The position numbers and the translations under genes are program-made. From Clostridiales bacterium (GTDB lineage: Bacteria; Bacillota; Clostridia; Oscillospirales; Butyricicoccaceae), in contig SFJM01000016.1 in assembly GCA_004555915.1 (NCBI GenBank), positions 1 to 54,117 of the forward strand: a stretch of DNA of 54,117 nucleotides, read 5' to 3'. The notes under the pieces are model-generated. The model saw only the letters and a list, made by a program, of their open reading frames with translations. It was not told where the DNA came from and did no database searches. Within the stretch, counting starts at the first letter, position 1; each line of letters starts with the position of its first letter. Below are positions 33,121 through 41,066 of the stretch, one piece after another.

Positions 33121-34884
33121 ATGAAGAAACGATTGGCAGCGTATGTACTGGCGATGGTACTGGCGTGCAGCTGCATTCCGGCTGCCTTTGCGACAGAATC
33201 AGAGCAGTCTGTGCCGGAAAACACCGAATCGGCAATCAGCAGCCTGTATGCGGAAGCACCGTGCCAGAGCGGGACCCTGACCGTCGCCTCTGCAGATGAT
33301 GGCGATGTATATGAACCGGAACTCCTTTCCCAGGCCGAACATGAAAAGATTGTTGCAAGTGCTCAGGGAGAAGAATTTACCTACAGTAAGAATTACAGTG
33401 AAGAAGAGGCGCTCACCGATGAGAATGGTGGCATGACCACAACTTCACCTGCATCGTCTTTCTCCAGCTATGGTGCACAGCTGTACAATCTGCGGTATCA
33501 GGCAAGCGGCAGCAGCACAAAGGTAAAGGTTGGACCTGCCATGAAGACGATGTATGACAGATACAAGGCAGATATCCTGAAGGGCACCAGCAGTGCAGTA
33601 TTTAATAACAATAGAACCAGCCTGAAAAATCTTGGCGTAACGCTGACCATTCCATCTAACTATTCTGACAGCCAGGTAAGAGAACTGGCGATGGACTGCG
33701 GCTGGGTTGTATACCGCAGCCTGGATATGGATTGTCCGGAAATGTTCTATTCCAATGGCTATTCCTCCATGGGATGGATCAGAGATGGCTCCCAGCTGAC
33801 GATTTATTTGGTTCCGCTGTTCCGTGCGGGCTTTACCTCTCTGAGCGCACGTAAGAGCCTGAAAACCCAGCTGGATAACAAGGTAGCTGAGATCGTCAAG
33901 GGCGCAAGCAAATACACCCGTGCATATGACAAAATCAAGTATTTTGATGCATGGCTGTGTGCAAACAACGAGTATAACGATGAAGCGGTGAGTGGTTCTG
34001 TGGATGATTATGCAGAAAACATTTCCGGTGCACCGTGGTCCTCAGTAGGTGCAATCCTGAGCAGCTCCAACAGCAGTGTCGCAGGACCGGTTTGTGAGGG
34101 TTATTCCAGAGCATTCCAGCTGCTGTGCAGCAAGGTAGGCATCCAGTCCACCAATGTGGTCAGCGACAGCGGATGGCATATGTGGAACAACCTGCGGTAT
34201 GGCAATTACTGGACCGGTATGGATGTCACCTGGAATGATTCCTCGGGAACAAAGAATTATTTCTGCACGACTGTCAACAACACCAGCGGACATGTACTGG
34301 ATGATGCTAATTTTTATACTTGGTTCACATATCCGGAGCTGACCGTCATTTCGAATTCCAGTGTTCTGCCGTATTATGATGTGGCGAGCAATTTCTGGGG
34401 CAGATCCTATGTTCAGAATGTATATGACAACAATTACATGGCGGGAACCAGTTGTGTTACCTTTGCGCCGAACAGCAAGGTAACCCGTGAGCAGTTTGCA
34501 CAGATTCTGTATAATATGTCTGGCAACCATCAGCCGACATTCTCGGATGTGCCGTCGGGTGAGTGGTATACCGTTGCGGTCATGTGGGCAGCACGAGAGG
34601 GACTGGTTTCCGGCTATCCGGATGGAACCTTTGGTGTAGGTAAGCCGATCAGCCGTCAGGATCTGGCTTTGATTCTGTATAAGTACAAAGGTAGCCCCGC
34701 AGCAACCACAGTGGATCTGGATGCAAGATTTATAGATGCAGATAAGATTTCTGATTATGCATATGAAGCAATCAACTGGGCTGTTGCAAGCGGCGTTATG
34801 AATGGCGATAATAAGAACAAGCTGAATCCGCAGGGCACCGCGACCCGTGCGGAAACCGCAACCATGATCTCAAAGGTCGCATAA
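33121..34884 (+). CDS. secreted transglutaminase-like protein with three SLH domains
   Basis: 587-aa cell-surface protein. A Sec signal peptide (residues 1-24, ending PAAFA) is followed by an acidic linker, then a transglutaminase-like cysteine-protease fold with the probable triad Cys325 (GPVCEGYSRAF), His353 (SGWHMWNN) and Asp368 (GMDVTWND). Residues from about 425 form three S-layer homology repeats: NFWGRSYVQNVYDNN to QILYNMSG, FSDVPSGEWYTVAV to LILYKYKG, and FIDADKISDYAYEAI to TMISKVA, so the enzyme is anchored non-covalently to the cell wall. Extracellular cross-linking or peptide cleavage would be the expected role, but the substrate is unknown. Monocistronic. A possible Crp-type site lies upstream. 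Confidence 0.88.
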   Translation: MKKRLAAYVLAMVLACSCIPAAFATESEQSVPENTESAISSLYAEAPCQSGTLTVASADDGDVYEPELLSQAEHEKIVASAQGEEFTYSKNYSEEEALTDENGGMTTTSPASSFSSYGAQLYNLRYQASGSSTKVKVGPAMKTMYDRYKADILKGTSSAVFNNNRTSLKNLGVTLTIPSNYSDSQVRELAMDCGWVVYRSLDMDCPEMFYSNGYSSMGWIRDGSQLTIYLVPLFRAGFTSLSARKSLKTQLDNKVAEIVKGASKYTRAYDKIKYFDAWLCANNEYNDEAVSGSVDDYAENISGAPWSSVGAILSSSNSSVAGPVCEGYSRAFQLLCSKVGIQSTNVVSDSGWHMWNNLRYGNYWTGMDVTWNDSSGTKNYFCTTVNNTSGHVLDDANFYTWFTYPELTVISNSSVLPYYDVASNFWGRSYVQNVYDNNYMAGTSCVTFAPNSKVTREQFAQILYNMSGNHQPTFSDVPSGEWYTVAVMWAAREGLVSGYPDGTFGVGKPISRQDLALILYKYKGSPAATTVDLDARFIDADKISDYAYEAINWAVASGVMNGDNKNKLNPQGTATRAETATMISKVA

Positions 34885-34893
34885 AAACAACTC

Positions 34894-34923
34894 AAGCCGG
34901 AATCGTAAGATTCCGGCTTTTTT
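34894..34923 (+). terminator. terminator of the SLH gene
   Basis: AAGCCGGAATC (34894-34904) pairs perfectly with GATTCCGGCTT (34909-34919), loop GTAA, followed by T residues. Confidence 0.95.
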
Positions 34924-34937
34924 CATCGGTATATATG

Positions 34938-35606
34938 TTATTCTCCCTGGGTCAGCGTGAACACATTTTTATGAAACGACAGGATACCTTCCTTCTGCAG
35001 CCGTCCCAGTTCGGTGGACAGGGCACTGCGGTCAACAGACAGGTAATCCGCCAGCTGCTGCCGGTTATAGGGGATGGAAAAGGTGGTTTTCCCCAACAGT
35101 GCACTCTGCTCGGACAGATAGGAAAGCAGCTTGCTGCGGATGCTGCGCTGGGTCAGGTGATGGATTTTCCGGTTGAGCGTGCGGTTTTTCTGTGCCAGCA
35201 CGGTGATAAAATTACGAATCAGCCGGGAATGAAATGGACAGGCATTGGGACATACCGTAAGCAGGTGCGGGACATCCAGATATAAAATCTCGGACGCCGC
35301 CACGGCACGGGCGGAAACATCCGCTGTGCAGTCGGGCAGGCAGGCAAATACCTCACCGAATACATCTCCCGGACAGCAGTCGGACAGGATCATCTGGTTG
35401 CCCCAGAAATCCTCCCGGAAGATATGCAGTCCGCCGCGCAGGACAATACCTGCCTGCGGAAACGCATCACCGGTATGAAACAGGATTTCTCCTTTGTCAT
35501 AGGACTGGCGGCGTGATGGAATACAGTCAAGTACCTGCTGCAGTTCTGTGTCAGTTAAGCCCTGAAACAGCCAGCAGCTGCGTAATATGGCAGTTGTCTC
35601 CTCCAT
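34938..35606 (-). CDS. Crp/Fnr family transcriptional regulator
   Basis: 222 aa. The cyclic-nucleotide-binding-type beta barrel covers about residues 15-115 (KGEILFHTGD, CCPGDVFGEVFA), followed by a long dimer helix and a winged helix-turn-helix with NRQQLADYLSVDRSALSTELGRL at about 180-202. The arginine and serine residues that bind cAMP in E. coli CRP (RSSFAE-like loop) are not evident; the loop reads FGEVFACLPDC. No FNR-type N-terminal four-cysteine cluster is seen, but the barrel is cysteine-rich, so a redox or small-molecule signal is plausible. The start has GGAGTA upstream. It is divergent from the ferredoxin-like gene with overlapping promoters, which suggests it controls that gene. 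Confidence 0.9.
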   Translation of the reverse strand: MEETTAILRSCWLFQGLTDTELQQVLDCIPSRRQSYDKGEILFHTGDAFPQAGIVLRGGLHIFREDFWGNQMILSDCCPGDVFGEVFACLPDCTADVSARAVAASEILYLDVPHLLTVCPNACPFHSRLIRNFITVLAQKNRTLNRKIHHLTQRSIRSKLLSYLSEQSALLGKTTFSIPYNRQQLADYLSVDRSALSTELGRLQKEGILSFHKNVFTLTQGE

Positions 35607-35649
35607 AGGATACTCCTTTCAGTCAATTCCGAGAAAAATCAAAACAGTT

Positions 35650-35665
35650 CGTTGTAAAACCAACG
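35650..35665. promoter_or_regulatory. candidate Crp-family operator
   Basis: CGTTG and CAACG are inverted half-sites separated by six bases (TAAAAC), the CRP geometry. The centre (35657.5) lies at -41.5 from the start expected for the plus-strand promoter and about 21 bp downstream of the start expected for the minus-strand one. Confidence 0.6.
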
Positions 35666-35684
35666 GAATCAAGTGACTGATTGC

Positions 35685-35713
35685 AGTATAATACATGTAA
35701 CGAATCACTGCAA
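35685..35713 (-). promoter_or_regulatory. promoter of the Crp/Fnr-family gene
   Basis: On the minus strand TTGCAG (35708-35713), 17 bp, TATACT (35685-35690). The -10 overlaps the plus-strand -10 at 35687-35692. Confidence 0.65.
35687..35692 (+). promoter_or_regulatory. -10 element of the ferredoxin operon promoter, no -35
   Basis: A perfect TATAAT whose expected -35 position (35664-35669, CGGAAT) is poor, as in class II activator-dependent promoters. Confidence 0.65.
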
Positions 35714-35746
35714 CAGCAAAATATTGGCAGACAGGAGGAAAACCAA

Positions 35747-36421
35747 ATGAAACGAAGAATTATTACCATAGATCAGGAAAAATGCAACGGCTGCGGACTG
35801 TGTGTCCATGCGTGCCATGAGGGGGCAATCGGGCTGGAAAACGGCAAGGCTGTCCTGCTGCGGGAGGATTATTGTGACGGGCTGGGTGACTGCCTGCCCA
35901 ACTGTCCCACCGGCGCCATTTCCTTTATCGAAAAGGAAACCTTGCCCTATGATGCGGAGGCAGTCAAGCAGCATATGGCACAGCGGCAGCAGACCGGATG
36001 TCCGGGTTCCCGCATGCATGCCATGGCGCCCAGACCGGAAGCGGCCACAGGCGAGGTTCCCAGCCAGCTGACCATGTGGCCGGTGCAGCTCAAGCTGGTG
36101 GCACCCAACGCACCGTATTTCCAGGGCTGTGACCTGCTGATTGCCGCAGATTGCACTGCCTATGCCTATGGCAATTTCCATGCGGAATTTATCCGTGACC
36201 ATGTGACTGTAATTGGCTGTCCCAAGCTGGACAATATGGATTACAGCGTCAAGCTGGCGGCGATCCTGCAGCACAATGACATCCGTTCGATTACCGTTGC
36301 CCGTATGGAGGTACCCTGCTGCGGCGGCCTGACAGCCATGGTAAAAAAGGCGGTAGAACAGAGCGGCAAGGAGATTCCGGTACGGGTTCAGGTGATTTCC
36401 ATTGACGGCAGACGGCTGTAA
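35747..36421 (+). CDS. 4Fe-4S ferredoxin-like protein with C-terminal cysteine domain
   Basis: 224 aa. N-terminal bacterial ferredoxin domain: Cys13, 16, 19 and 23 (CNGCGLCVHAC) form one complete set; the second set reads CDGLGDCLPNCP with Cys43, 49 and 53 but Leu46 in place of the expected cysteine. A linker (about 75-115) leads to a roughly 110-residue domain with GCDLLIAADCTAY, VIGCPKLDN and VPCCGG (Cys191-192). Such proteins recur in Clostridia without an assigned function. An electron-transfer or metal-sensing role under the adjacent Crp-family regulator is inferred. ATG 35747 has ACAGGAGGA at 35731-35739. It is followed after 57 bp by a Cys-rich gene in the same unit. Confidence 0.85.
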   Translation: MKRRIITIDQEKCNGCGLCVHACHEGAIGLENGKAVLLREDYCDGLGDCLPNCPTGAISFIEKETLPYDAEAVKQHMAQRQQTGCPGSRMHAMAPRPEAATGEVPSQLTMWPVQLKLVAPNAPYFQGCDLLIAADCTAYAYGNFHAEFIRDHVTVIGCPKLDNMDYSVKLAAILQHNDIRSITVARMEVPCCGGLTAMVKKAVEQSGKEIPVRVQVISIDGRRL

Positions 36422-36478
36422 TGCTATCATAAACTAGTACAGAGATGTAACATGCCAGATGACAGGAGAGAGAACAGC

Positions 36479-36793
36479 ATGAAAATTGACGGCAATGAAC
36501 TGGCAATCCGGCAGAATGAGCTGGACCAGCAGGGTTTTAAAAAAGAAGCTTATGAGATGAAAATGGAATTTCTGCGCCAGGTACGGGAGAGTGGCGACCA
36601 CTGTCCCTGTCCGGAAAGCTGCCCGCACCATGGCAACTGCTTTGAATGTGTCACCGTCCATCGTGGACATCGTGACCATCTGCCCATGTGTATGTGGGAT
36701 ATGGTGAATGAGCGTGTGGCAGCCCTGTCCCATATGACGGAAGGCTCCCTGCACCAGTATGAACAGAAACACGCAGACGAGAAAAATCCGTAA
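36479..36793 (+). CDS. cysteine-rich small protein, unknown function
   Basis: 104 aa. A helical N-terminal 40 residues are followed by CPCPESCPHHGNCFECVTVHR and LPMC: cysteines 42, 44, 48, 54, 57 and 71 plus several histidines, a probable zinc or iron-sulphur site. I recognise the arrangement as recurring in clostridial hypothetical proteins but cannot name a function. ATG 36479 with CAGGAGAG upstream gives the natural start. It shares the activator-dependent promoter of the ferredoxin-like gene and is followed by the operon terminator, so both are likely co-regulated. Confidence 0.82.
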   Translation: MKIDGNELAIRQNELDQQGFKKEAYEMKMEFLRQVRESGDHCPCPESCPHHGNCFECVTVHRGHRDHLPMCMWDMVNERVAALSHMTEGSLHQYEQKHADEKNP

Positions 36794-36799
36794 AGAAAG

Positions 36800-36832
36800 A
36801 TGCTCCCTTCACAGAGAAAAGGGAGCATTTTT
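36800..36832 (+). terminator. terminator of the ferredoxin operon
   Basis: ATGCTCCCTT (36800-36809) pairs perfectly with AAGGGAGCAT (36819-36828), then T residues. Confidence 0.9.
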
Positions 36833-36838
36833 ATATTA

Positions 36839-37513
36839 CTATGAGACATTTGATGGTTTTTGCGGAAACAGGAACCGGTGCAGCGGTTCGGTCAGATGCC
36901 GCTCCCAGAACCGGATGCACATGCCAACACCAAAGGCGGCAATGAAGGTACCTTCCCGCACGCCGCTGATGTTATGCAGCTGGGTCAGGGACAGAATGAC
37001 AGTCAGCGCCACAACCGACCAGTCAAAGAAAATTTTACAGGTGGACATGGGTTTTCCGGTGACCTCTGCCAGGGCGAGAGATACGCCATCTGCCGGCATG
37101 GAGAGGATATCGGTTGCAACATACAGGAAAATACCCGTACCGAGAAAGCCCATACTGCACAGCATATACAGGAATTTGACCGGATAGACCGGATCGGCAG
37201 GCAGCAGGCCGGTCAGCACGCCGGATACGCTGACAAACCAGCCGAAGATGATGGAAACCACAATTTGCAGCAGGTTTTTCCACTGGAATTTCCGGCGCAG
37301 AATGAGAATCTGCAGCACGATGTATACAGAAAAGACAAGGGTTGAGCACAGGCCAAGACTCTTTTGCAAAATCAGGCTGAGGATATATGGAATGGTATCA
37401 ATCGGGGAGACACCCAGACCGGAAAGCACGGATAAATTGACACCGATGGTCATCAGGAACATGCCAATCAGATATATCGGAATACGCCGTTCCCAGTGTG
37501 CGGACTGCTGCAT
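36839..37513 (-). CDS. YczE/YitT-type integral membrane protein
   Basis: 224 aa with five to six hydrophobic segments (for example IPIYLIGMFLMTIGVNLSVLS, LCSTLVFSVYIVLQILIL, LLQIVVSIIFGWFVSVSG, FLYMLCSMGFLGTGIFLYVAT, FFDWSVVALTVILSLTQL). LSGLGVSPIDTIPY and DILSMPADGVSLALAEVTGKP match the YczE-like family. The role of the family is not firmly known. The start is ATG 37513, with AGAGGTGA just upstream on the minus strand; a TTG at 37516 is an alternative. Confidence 0.82.
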   Translation of the reverse strand: MQQSAHWERRIPIYLIGMFLMTIGVNLSVLSGLGVSPIDTIPYILSLILQKSLGLCSTLVFSVYIVLQILILRRKFQWKNLLQIVVSIIFGWFVSVSGVLTGLLPADPVYPVKFLYMLCSMGFLGTGIFLYVATDILSMPADGVSLALAEVTGKPMSTCKIFFDWSVVALTVILSLTQLHNISGVREGTFIAAFGVGMCIRFWERHLTEPLHRFLFPQKPSNVS

Positions 37514-37541
37514 CAAATCACCTCTTTTATCAGATAATCCA

Positions 37542-37550
37542 ATTATAGCA
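37542..37550 (-). promoter_or_regulatory. extended -10 promoter of the YczE-like gene
   Basis: TGCTATAAT on the minus strand, about 29 bp before the start codon; -35 not obvious. Confidence 0.6.
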
Positions 37551-37613
37551 GAAAAAACAGCAGGAAACTAGAAATATCTTGCGTAATCTGGCGGGCTGCC
37601 GCCGCAGGAAAGG

Positions 37614-37643
37614 TTTACAGGCGGGCATGTCCCGTGCTATGAT
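37614..37643 (+). promoter_or_regulatory. promoter of the inositol-phosphatase-family gene
   Basis: TTTACA (37614-37619), 18 bp, TATGAT (37638-37643) preceded by TGC (extended -10). Confidence 0.65.
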
Positions 37644-37672
37644 AAGAAAAAACGAAAGAAGTGTATCATACC

Positions 37673-38431
37673 ATGTTAATCGAACAGATTCAGCAGGTGA
37701 TGCGGGATTGTGGACAGCTGATGCTGCAGGCAGACCGTTCCCGGGCGGATGTGGAAACCAAGGGGAGAAGCAATAACCTTGTGACAAAATATGATAAAGC
37801 CGTACAGGATATTTTGAGGGAAAAGCTGCTGGAGCTGGTACCGGATGCGCATTTTGTCGGTGAGGAAGAGGATGTACACGAATCCATTGCGTCCGGCAAG
37901 GCGTTTATCGTGGACCCGATTGACGGCACCACCAATTTTGTCAAGGATTACAAGGCCAGTGCCATTTCTGTCGCCATGACACAGGATGGGGAAGTCGAAC
38001 TGGGACTGGTATACAACCCCTATCTGGATGAAATGTTCACCGCGCAGCGGGGAAAGGGTGCATATTGCAATGGAAAGCCCATCCATGTGTCCGACCAGCC
38101 GCTGGAGGCGGGACTGACGTTGTACGGCTCAGCCTCCTATTATCCGGAGCTGATTGATGATTCCTTCCGCCTGCTGCGAAAAGCATTTGACCGCTCCATG
38201 GATATCCGCCGTTCAGGCTCCGCGGCGCTGGATCTGTGCACGATTGCTGCCGGGCGTGCAGAGCTGTATTTTGAGCTTCGTTTGCAGCCATGGGATTATG
38301 CGGCAGGGTCGCTGATTGTCCGTGAGGCAGGTGGTAAGGTCAGCCGCGTGGAGGGCGGGGACATCGACCTGACAAAGGCATGCTCCGTGCTGGCAACCGG
38401 AAGTAAGGTAGATGCTTCCTTTTTGCATTGA
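37673..38431 (+). CDS. inositol monophosphatase family protein
   Basis: 252-aa Mg-dependent, lithium-sensitive-type phosphatase fold. Glu64/Glu65 in FVGEEED, DPIDGTTNF from Asp81 (Asp81, Asp84) and the C-terminal PWDYAAGSLIVREAGG motif supply the metal ligands. Substrates in this family include inositol phosphate, fructose 1,6-bisphosphate and 3'-phosphoadenosine phosphate; sequence alone does not decide. The start is uncertain: ATG 37673 has only a weak GAAG-type ribosome site, and GTG 37661 would add four residues. Monocistronic, followed by repeat locus 4. Confidence 0.88.
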   Translation: MLIEQIQQVMRDCGQLMLQADRSRADVETKGRSNNLVTKYDKAVQDILREKLLELVPDAHFVGEEEDVHESIASGKAFIVDPIDGTTNFVKDYKASAISVAMTQDGEVELGLVYNPYLDEMFTAQRGKGAYCNGKPIHVSDQPLEAGLTLYGSASYYPELIDDSFRLLRKAFDRSMDIRRSGSAALDLCTIAAGRAELYFELRLQPWDYAAGSLIVREAGGKVSRVEGGDIDLTKACSVLATGSKVDASFLH

Positions 38432-38459
38432 GAAGAAACGATGTTTATATAAACTAGCT

Positions 38460-38617
38460 GTATCAATCGTATCTTTGTCTGAAATGCAAAGATGTATGCG
38501 ACTCCTTCCGTCACGGCTAACGCCGTGCCACCTCCCTCAGAGGAGGGAGCTGTCGCCGTAGGCGACTGAGGGAGTGATATCACAGTTCCAAGTCTGCACA
38601 GCAGTTTCAATTGATAC
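38460..38617. repeat. hairpin-rich interspersed repeat, locus 4
   Basis: The core GTATCAATCGTATCT (38460-38474) and an inverted half core CAATTGATAC (38608-38617) flank a double module (38501-38576): ACTCC, hairpin CACGGC/GCCGTG, CACCTCCCTC-AGA-GGAGGGAG, hairpin GTCGCC/GGCGAC, then TGAGGGAGT. The order of modules differs from the other loci: the cores are outside, not inside. Confidence 0.8.
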
Positions 38618-38683
38618 AGGAGAGTTACGGTTCAATTTCTTACAGAAATTCTCAGGGAGAATTTTGACCATATCAACATACAG

Positions 38684-38730
38684 AAAAGCCGCCGCAGTGC
38701 CCTTTTTCGGAGCAGCCTGCGGCGGCTTTT
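38684..38730. terminator. bidirectional terminator
   Basis: AAAAGCCGCCGCAG (38684-38697) pairs perfectly with CTGCGGCGGCTTTT (38717-38730), with T runs on either strand. It serves the histidine kinase gene on the minus strand and can stop plus-strand readthrough. Confidence 0.88.
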
Positions 38731-38759
38731 ATTATGCATGTATCGTGCGGGATGCACGG

Positions 38760-41066
38760 TTATTCGGTTGCGTTGCTGTCCTCCCATTTGGGGATGGAAA
38801 CCATTGCCTTGAACAGGTCACCATCAATTTCCACATGGCAGCTGCCGCCCATCAGTTCGGCAAGGCTCTGGGCAATGGATAAGCCAAGGCCGCTGCCTTC
38901 GGTATGGCGGGAACGGTCACCCCGGGTGAAACGCTGCATCAGCTCGTCAGCTGAAATATTCAGCTCTACCGCTGAGATGTTTTTCATCGTCAGCGTGACC
39001 ATGCTGCCGTCAGGCTCGATGGTAATATATACCCGGCTGTTTGGCAGCGCATATCGGGTGCAGTTGGCAATCAGGTTATCCAGAATGCGCCACAGCAGCT
39101 GGCCATCCGCATAGACATAGGTCGGTGCCTGGGACAGGATACGGATATCCAGACCGGCTTTTTCAATGGATTCCGACCGTTCGCCCAGGGACTGCCGGAG
39201 CAGGGCATCCATGTCTGTCTGGACACAGTGCAGCTTCATGGCGCCGCTGGTTGCCTTGGATGCGTCAAATAAATCCGTGGTCAGCGTGCGCAGGCGCTGG
39301 GCCTTCTGGTCCAGGACAGCCAGGTATTCCTGTGCCGCCGGATCCGTGATGTTGCATTTTTTCAGCAGGTCAATATAGGTGATGATGCTGGTCAGCGGAG
39401 TCTTGATGTCATGGGAGACATTGGAAATCAGTTCGGATTTCAGCCGCTCGGATTTTACTGCCGTATCTACCGCATCACTCAGACCGTCGGAAATGCTGTT
39501 GAGGTCATCTGCCAGTGCCAGCAGCTCCTTGCCGCCATGCTTCAGGTCAATATGCGTATCGCTTTTGCCGGTACGGATCTCATGGGCACCATGGGTGACC
39601 GCTTCAAAGCTGTCTGCCTCCCGCATGCCGAAATACAGCAGTCCGGCAATAATAAACGGGATGGTAAACCAGAACATGCACAGCAGCGGCAGCAGGGTGG
39701 CAAGCAGAATGATTTTCTGCCGCAGCGGTGTTTTGCCGAACTGCTGTACCAGCCAGCGCACGGAGCGTACCACATATTTTTTAAACAGCCGGCAGAGCAG
39801 GAAGCCATCTAGCCACTGCTTTGCCTTGATGCGCCGTACCTGAGATACCAGAAGCACCAGAGAGGCAGCGGCAAAGACCACCGTACCGCTGATTGCGATG
39901 CCATATTGCATCGGGGCAGACAGGTATGCCCGATCCTCCCAGATCAGGACAAACATGCTGCACCACAGACCGAACAGGATAAAGTATACACTGTACAGCA
40001 CCTCAGTCCAGATGCGGTCAAAGCCCACAAGATATGCTTTGGTGTCATTCGGTCTGCGTCCTGCGCCAAAGCACAGCAGGATGAGGCAGATCAGGAAAAT
40101 CAAACCGGCGGAACAGTCAACCCCAAACAGCTGAATCAGCTGGCTGCGGGTTTCTGTCCATTCTGTTTGCATTGCCTGCAATACAGAGGGTTTCAGGGCA
40201 ATGTATGCCGTGTCACCGGTGTGAAACGTTTCGTCAGAGATATCGTTCTGGAGATACCCGGTGTATTCATTGTTCAGGTCGGCGAGAACCTTGGAATCAG
40301 CAGAGCCGTCCAGAAACTGTACGCCATCATCTGTGATGGTACAGATCATCTGATACCGGGAATCCTTATTTTTGAGCTGTTTTGCTTTTGCTTCGGATAC
40401 ATTGGTCAGCGCAGTGTTGCTGTCCTTGCAGTACACAACATAATCAAACTTCTTATAGATTTGGGAGGTTTCCTGTATATTGCGGTATTCCTCCAGCTTT
40501 GCATCCACCTGCTGCTGCCAGTAAAACTGGTATACACCACGGTTCTGGGTCAGCCACTGGCGGAAGTTTGCTGCGTTAGCGGCCTCAATATAGAATGGAT
40601 CTGCGTCTGGCCTGCGCAGGGCGGAGATGATGGTGTCAATCATCTCATCGGTTAGATAGTTGGTACTGCCTTCCTCCGCAGGATACAGCGGCTGGTTGGT
40701 CAGTGAAGCGGAATATTCTCCCTCTTCCTCGTAATCCACCGCAGAGGAATACGCATCATAGATATTGTAGTACAGCTGATCGGTATGCACAAATTTTCCT
40801 TCCCGGATGGCAGTTTCATCACTGCCGTAGCCAGCCTGGTACAGCAGATCCTGAGCGGGATAAAATAACTGTTCCGCAAGATAGGTTTCCGGAAGGGTTT
40901 CGCTGGACAGCATACGCATATCCGCCATTGGAGATTCATTTTCTTCCAGATAAAGAAGGAATGCCATGGTCTGCCATGCCATCACACCTGCCATCAGCAG
41001 GCTCAGCAGCCATATAACAGCCTTAACCCAGCTGTTTCGGGTGAAGTTTTTCCATTTTGTAGCCAA
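38760..41066 (-). CDS. membrane sensor histidine kinase
   Basis: 768 aa. One transmembrane helix at about residues 14-36, an unusually large extracytoplasmic region to about 320, then several further hydrophobic segments (about 323-342, 358-380, 391-412 and 458-482), a HAMP-like linker, the phosphoacceptor His552 in NVSHDIKTPLTS, and a C-terminal HATPase domain with LLWRILDNLIANCTRYA (N box) and GSGLGLSIAQSLAE (G2 box). The N box has NLIANCTRY for the usual NLLxNAxKY. The sensed signal is unknown. It overlaps the response regulator gene by 44 bp, so the two are translationally coupled. Confidence 0.93.
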   Translation of the reverse strand: MATKWKNFTRNSWVKAVIWLLSLLMAGVMAWQTMAFLLYLEENESPMADMRMLSSETLPETYLAEQLFYPAQDLLYQAGYGSDETAIREGKFVHTDQLYYNIYDAYSSAVDYEEEGEYSASLTNQPLYPAEEGSTNYLTDEMIDTIISALRRPDADPFYIEAANAANFRQWLTQNRGVYQFYWQQQVDAKLEEYRNIQETSQIYKKFDYVVYCKDSNTALTNVSEAKAKQLKNKDSRYQMICTITDDGVQFLDGSADSKVLADLNNEYTGYLQNDISDETFHTGDTAYIALKPSVLQAMQTEWTETRSQLIQLFGVDCSAGLIFLICLILLCFGAGRRPNDTKAYLVGFDRIWTEVLYSVYFILFGLWCSMFVLIWEDRAYLSAPMQYGIAISGTVVFAAASLVLLVSQVRRIKAKQWLDGFLLCRLFKKYVVRSVRWLVQQFGKTPLRQKIILLATLLPLLCMFWFTIPFIIAGLLYFGMREADSFEAVTHGAHEIRTGKSDTHIDLKHGGKELLALADDLNSISDGLSDAVDTAVKSERLKSELISNVSHDIKTPLTSIITYIDLLKKCNITDPAAQEYLAVLDQKAQRLRTLTTDLFDASKATSGAMKLHCVQTDMDALLRQSLGERSESIEKAGLDIRILSQAPTYVYADGQLLWRILDNLIANCTRYALPNSRVYITIEPDGSMVTLTMKNISAVELNISADELMQRFTRGDRSRHTEGSGLGLSIAQSLAELMGGSCHVEIDGDLFKAMVSIPKWEDSNATE

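Noticed and set aside
37514..37541. TTG 37516 as start of the YczE-like gene
   Set aside because: ATG 37513 is one codon downstream with equally good spacing from AGAGGTGA, so the ATG is preferred.
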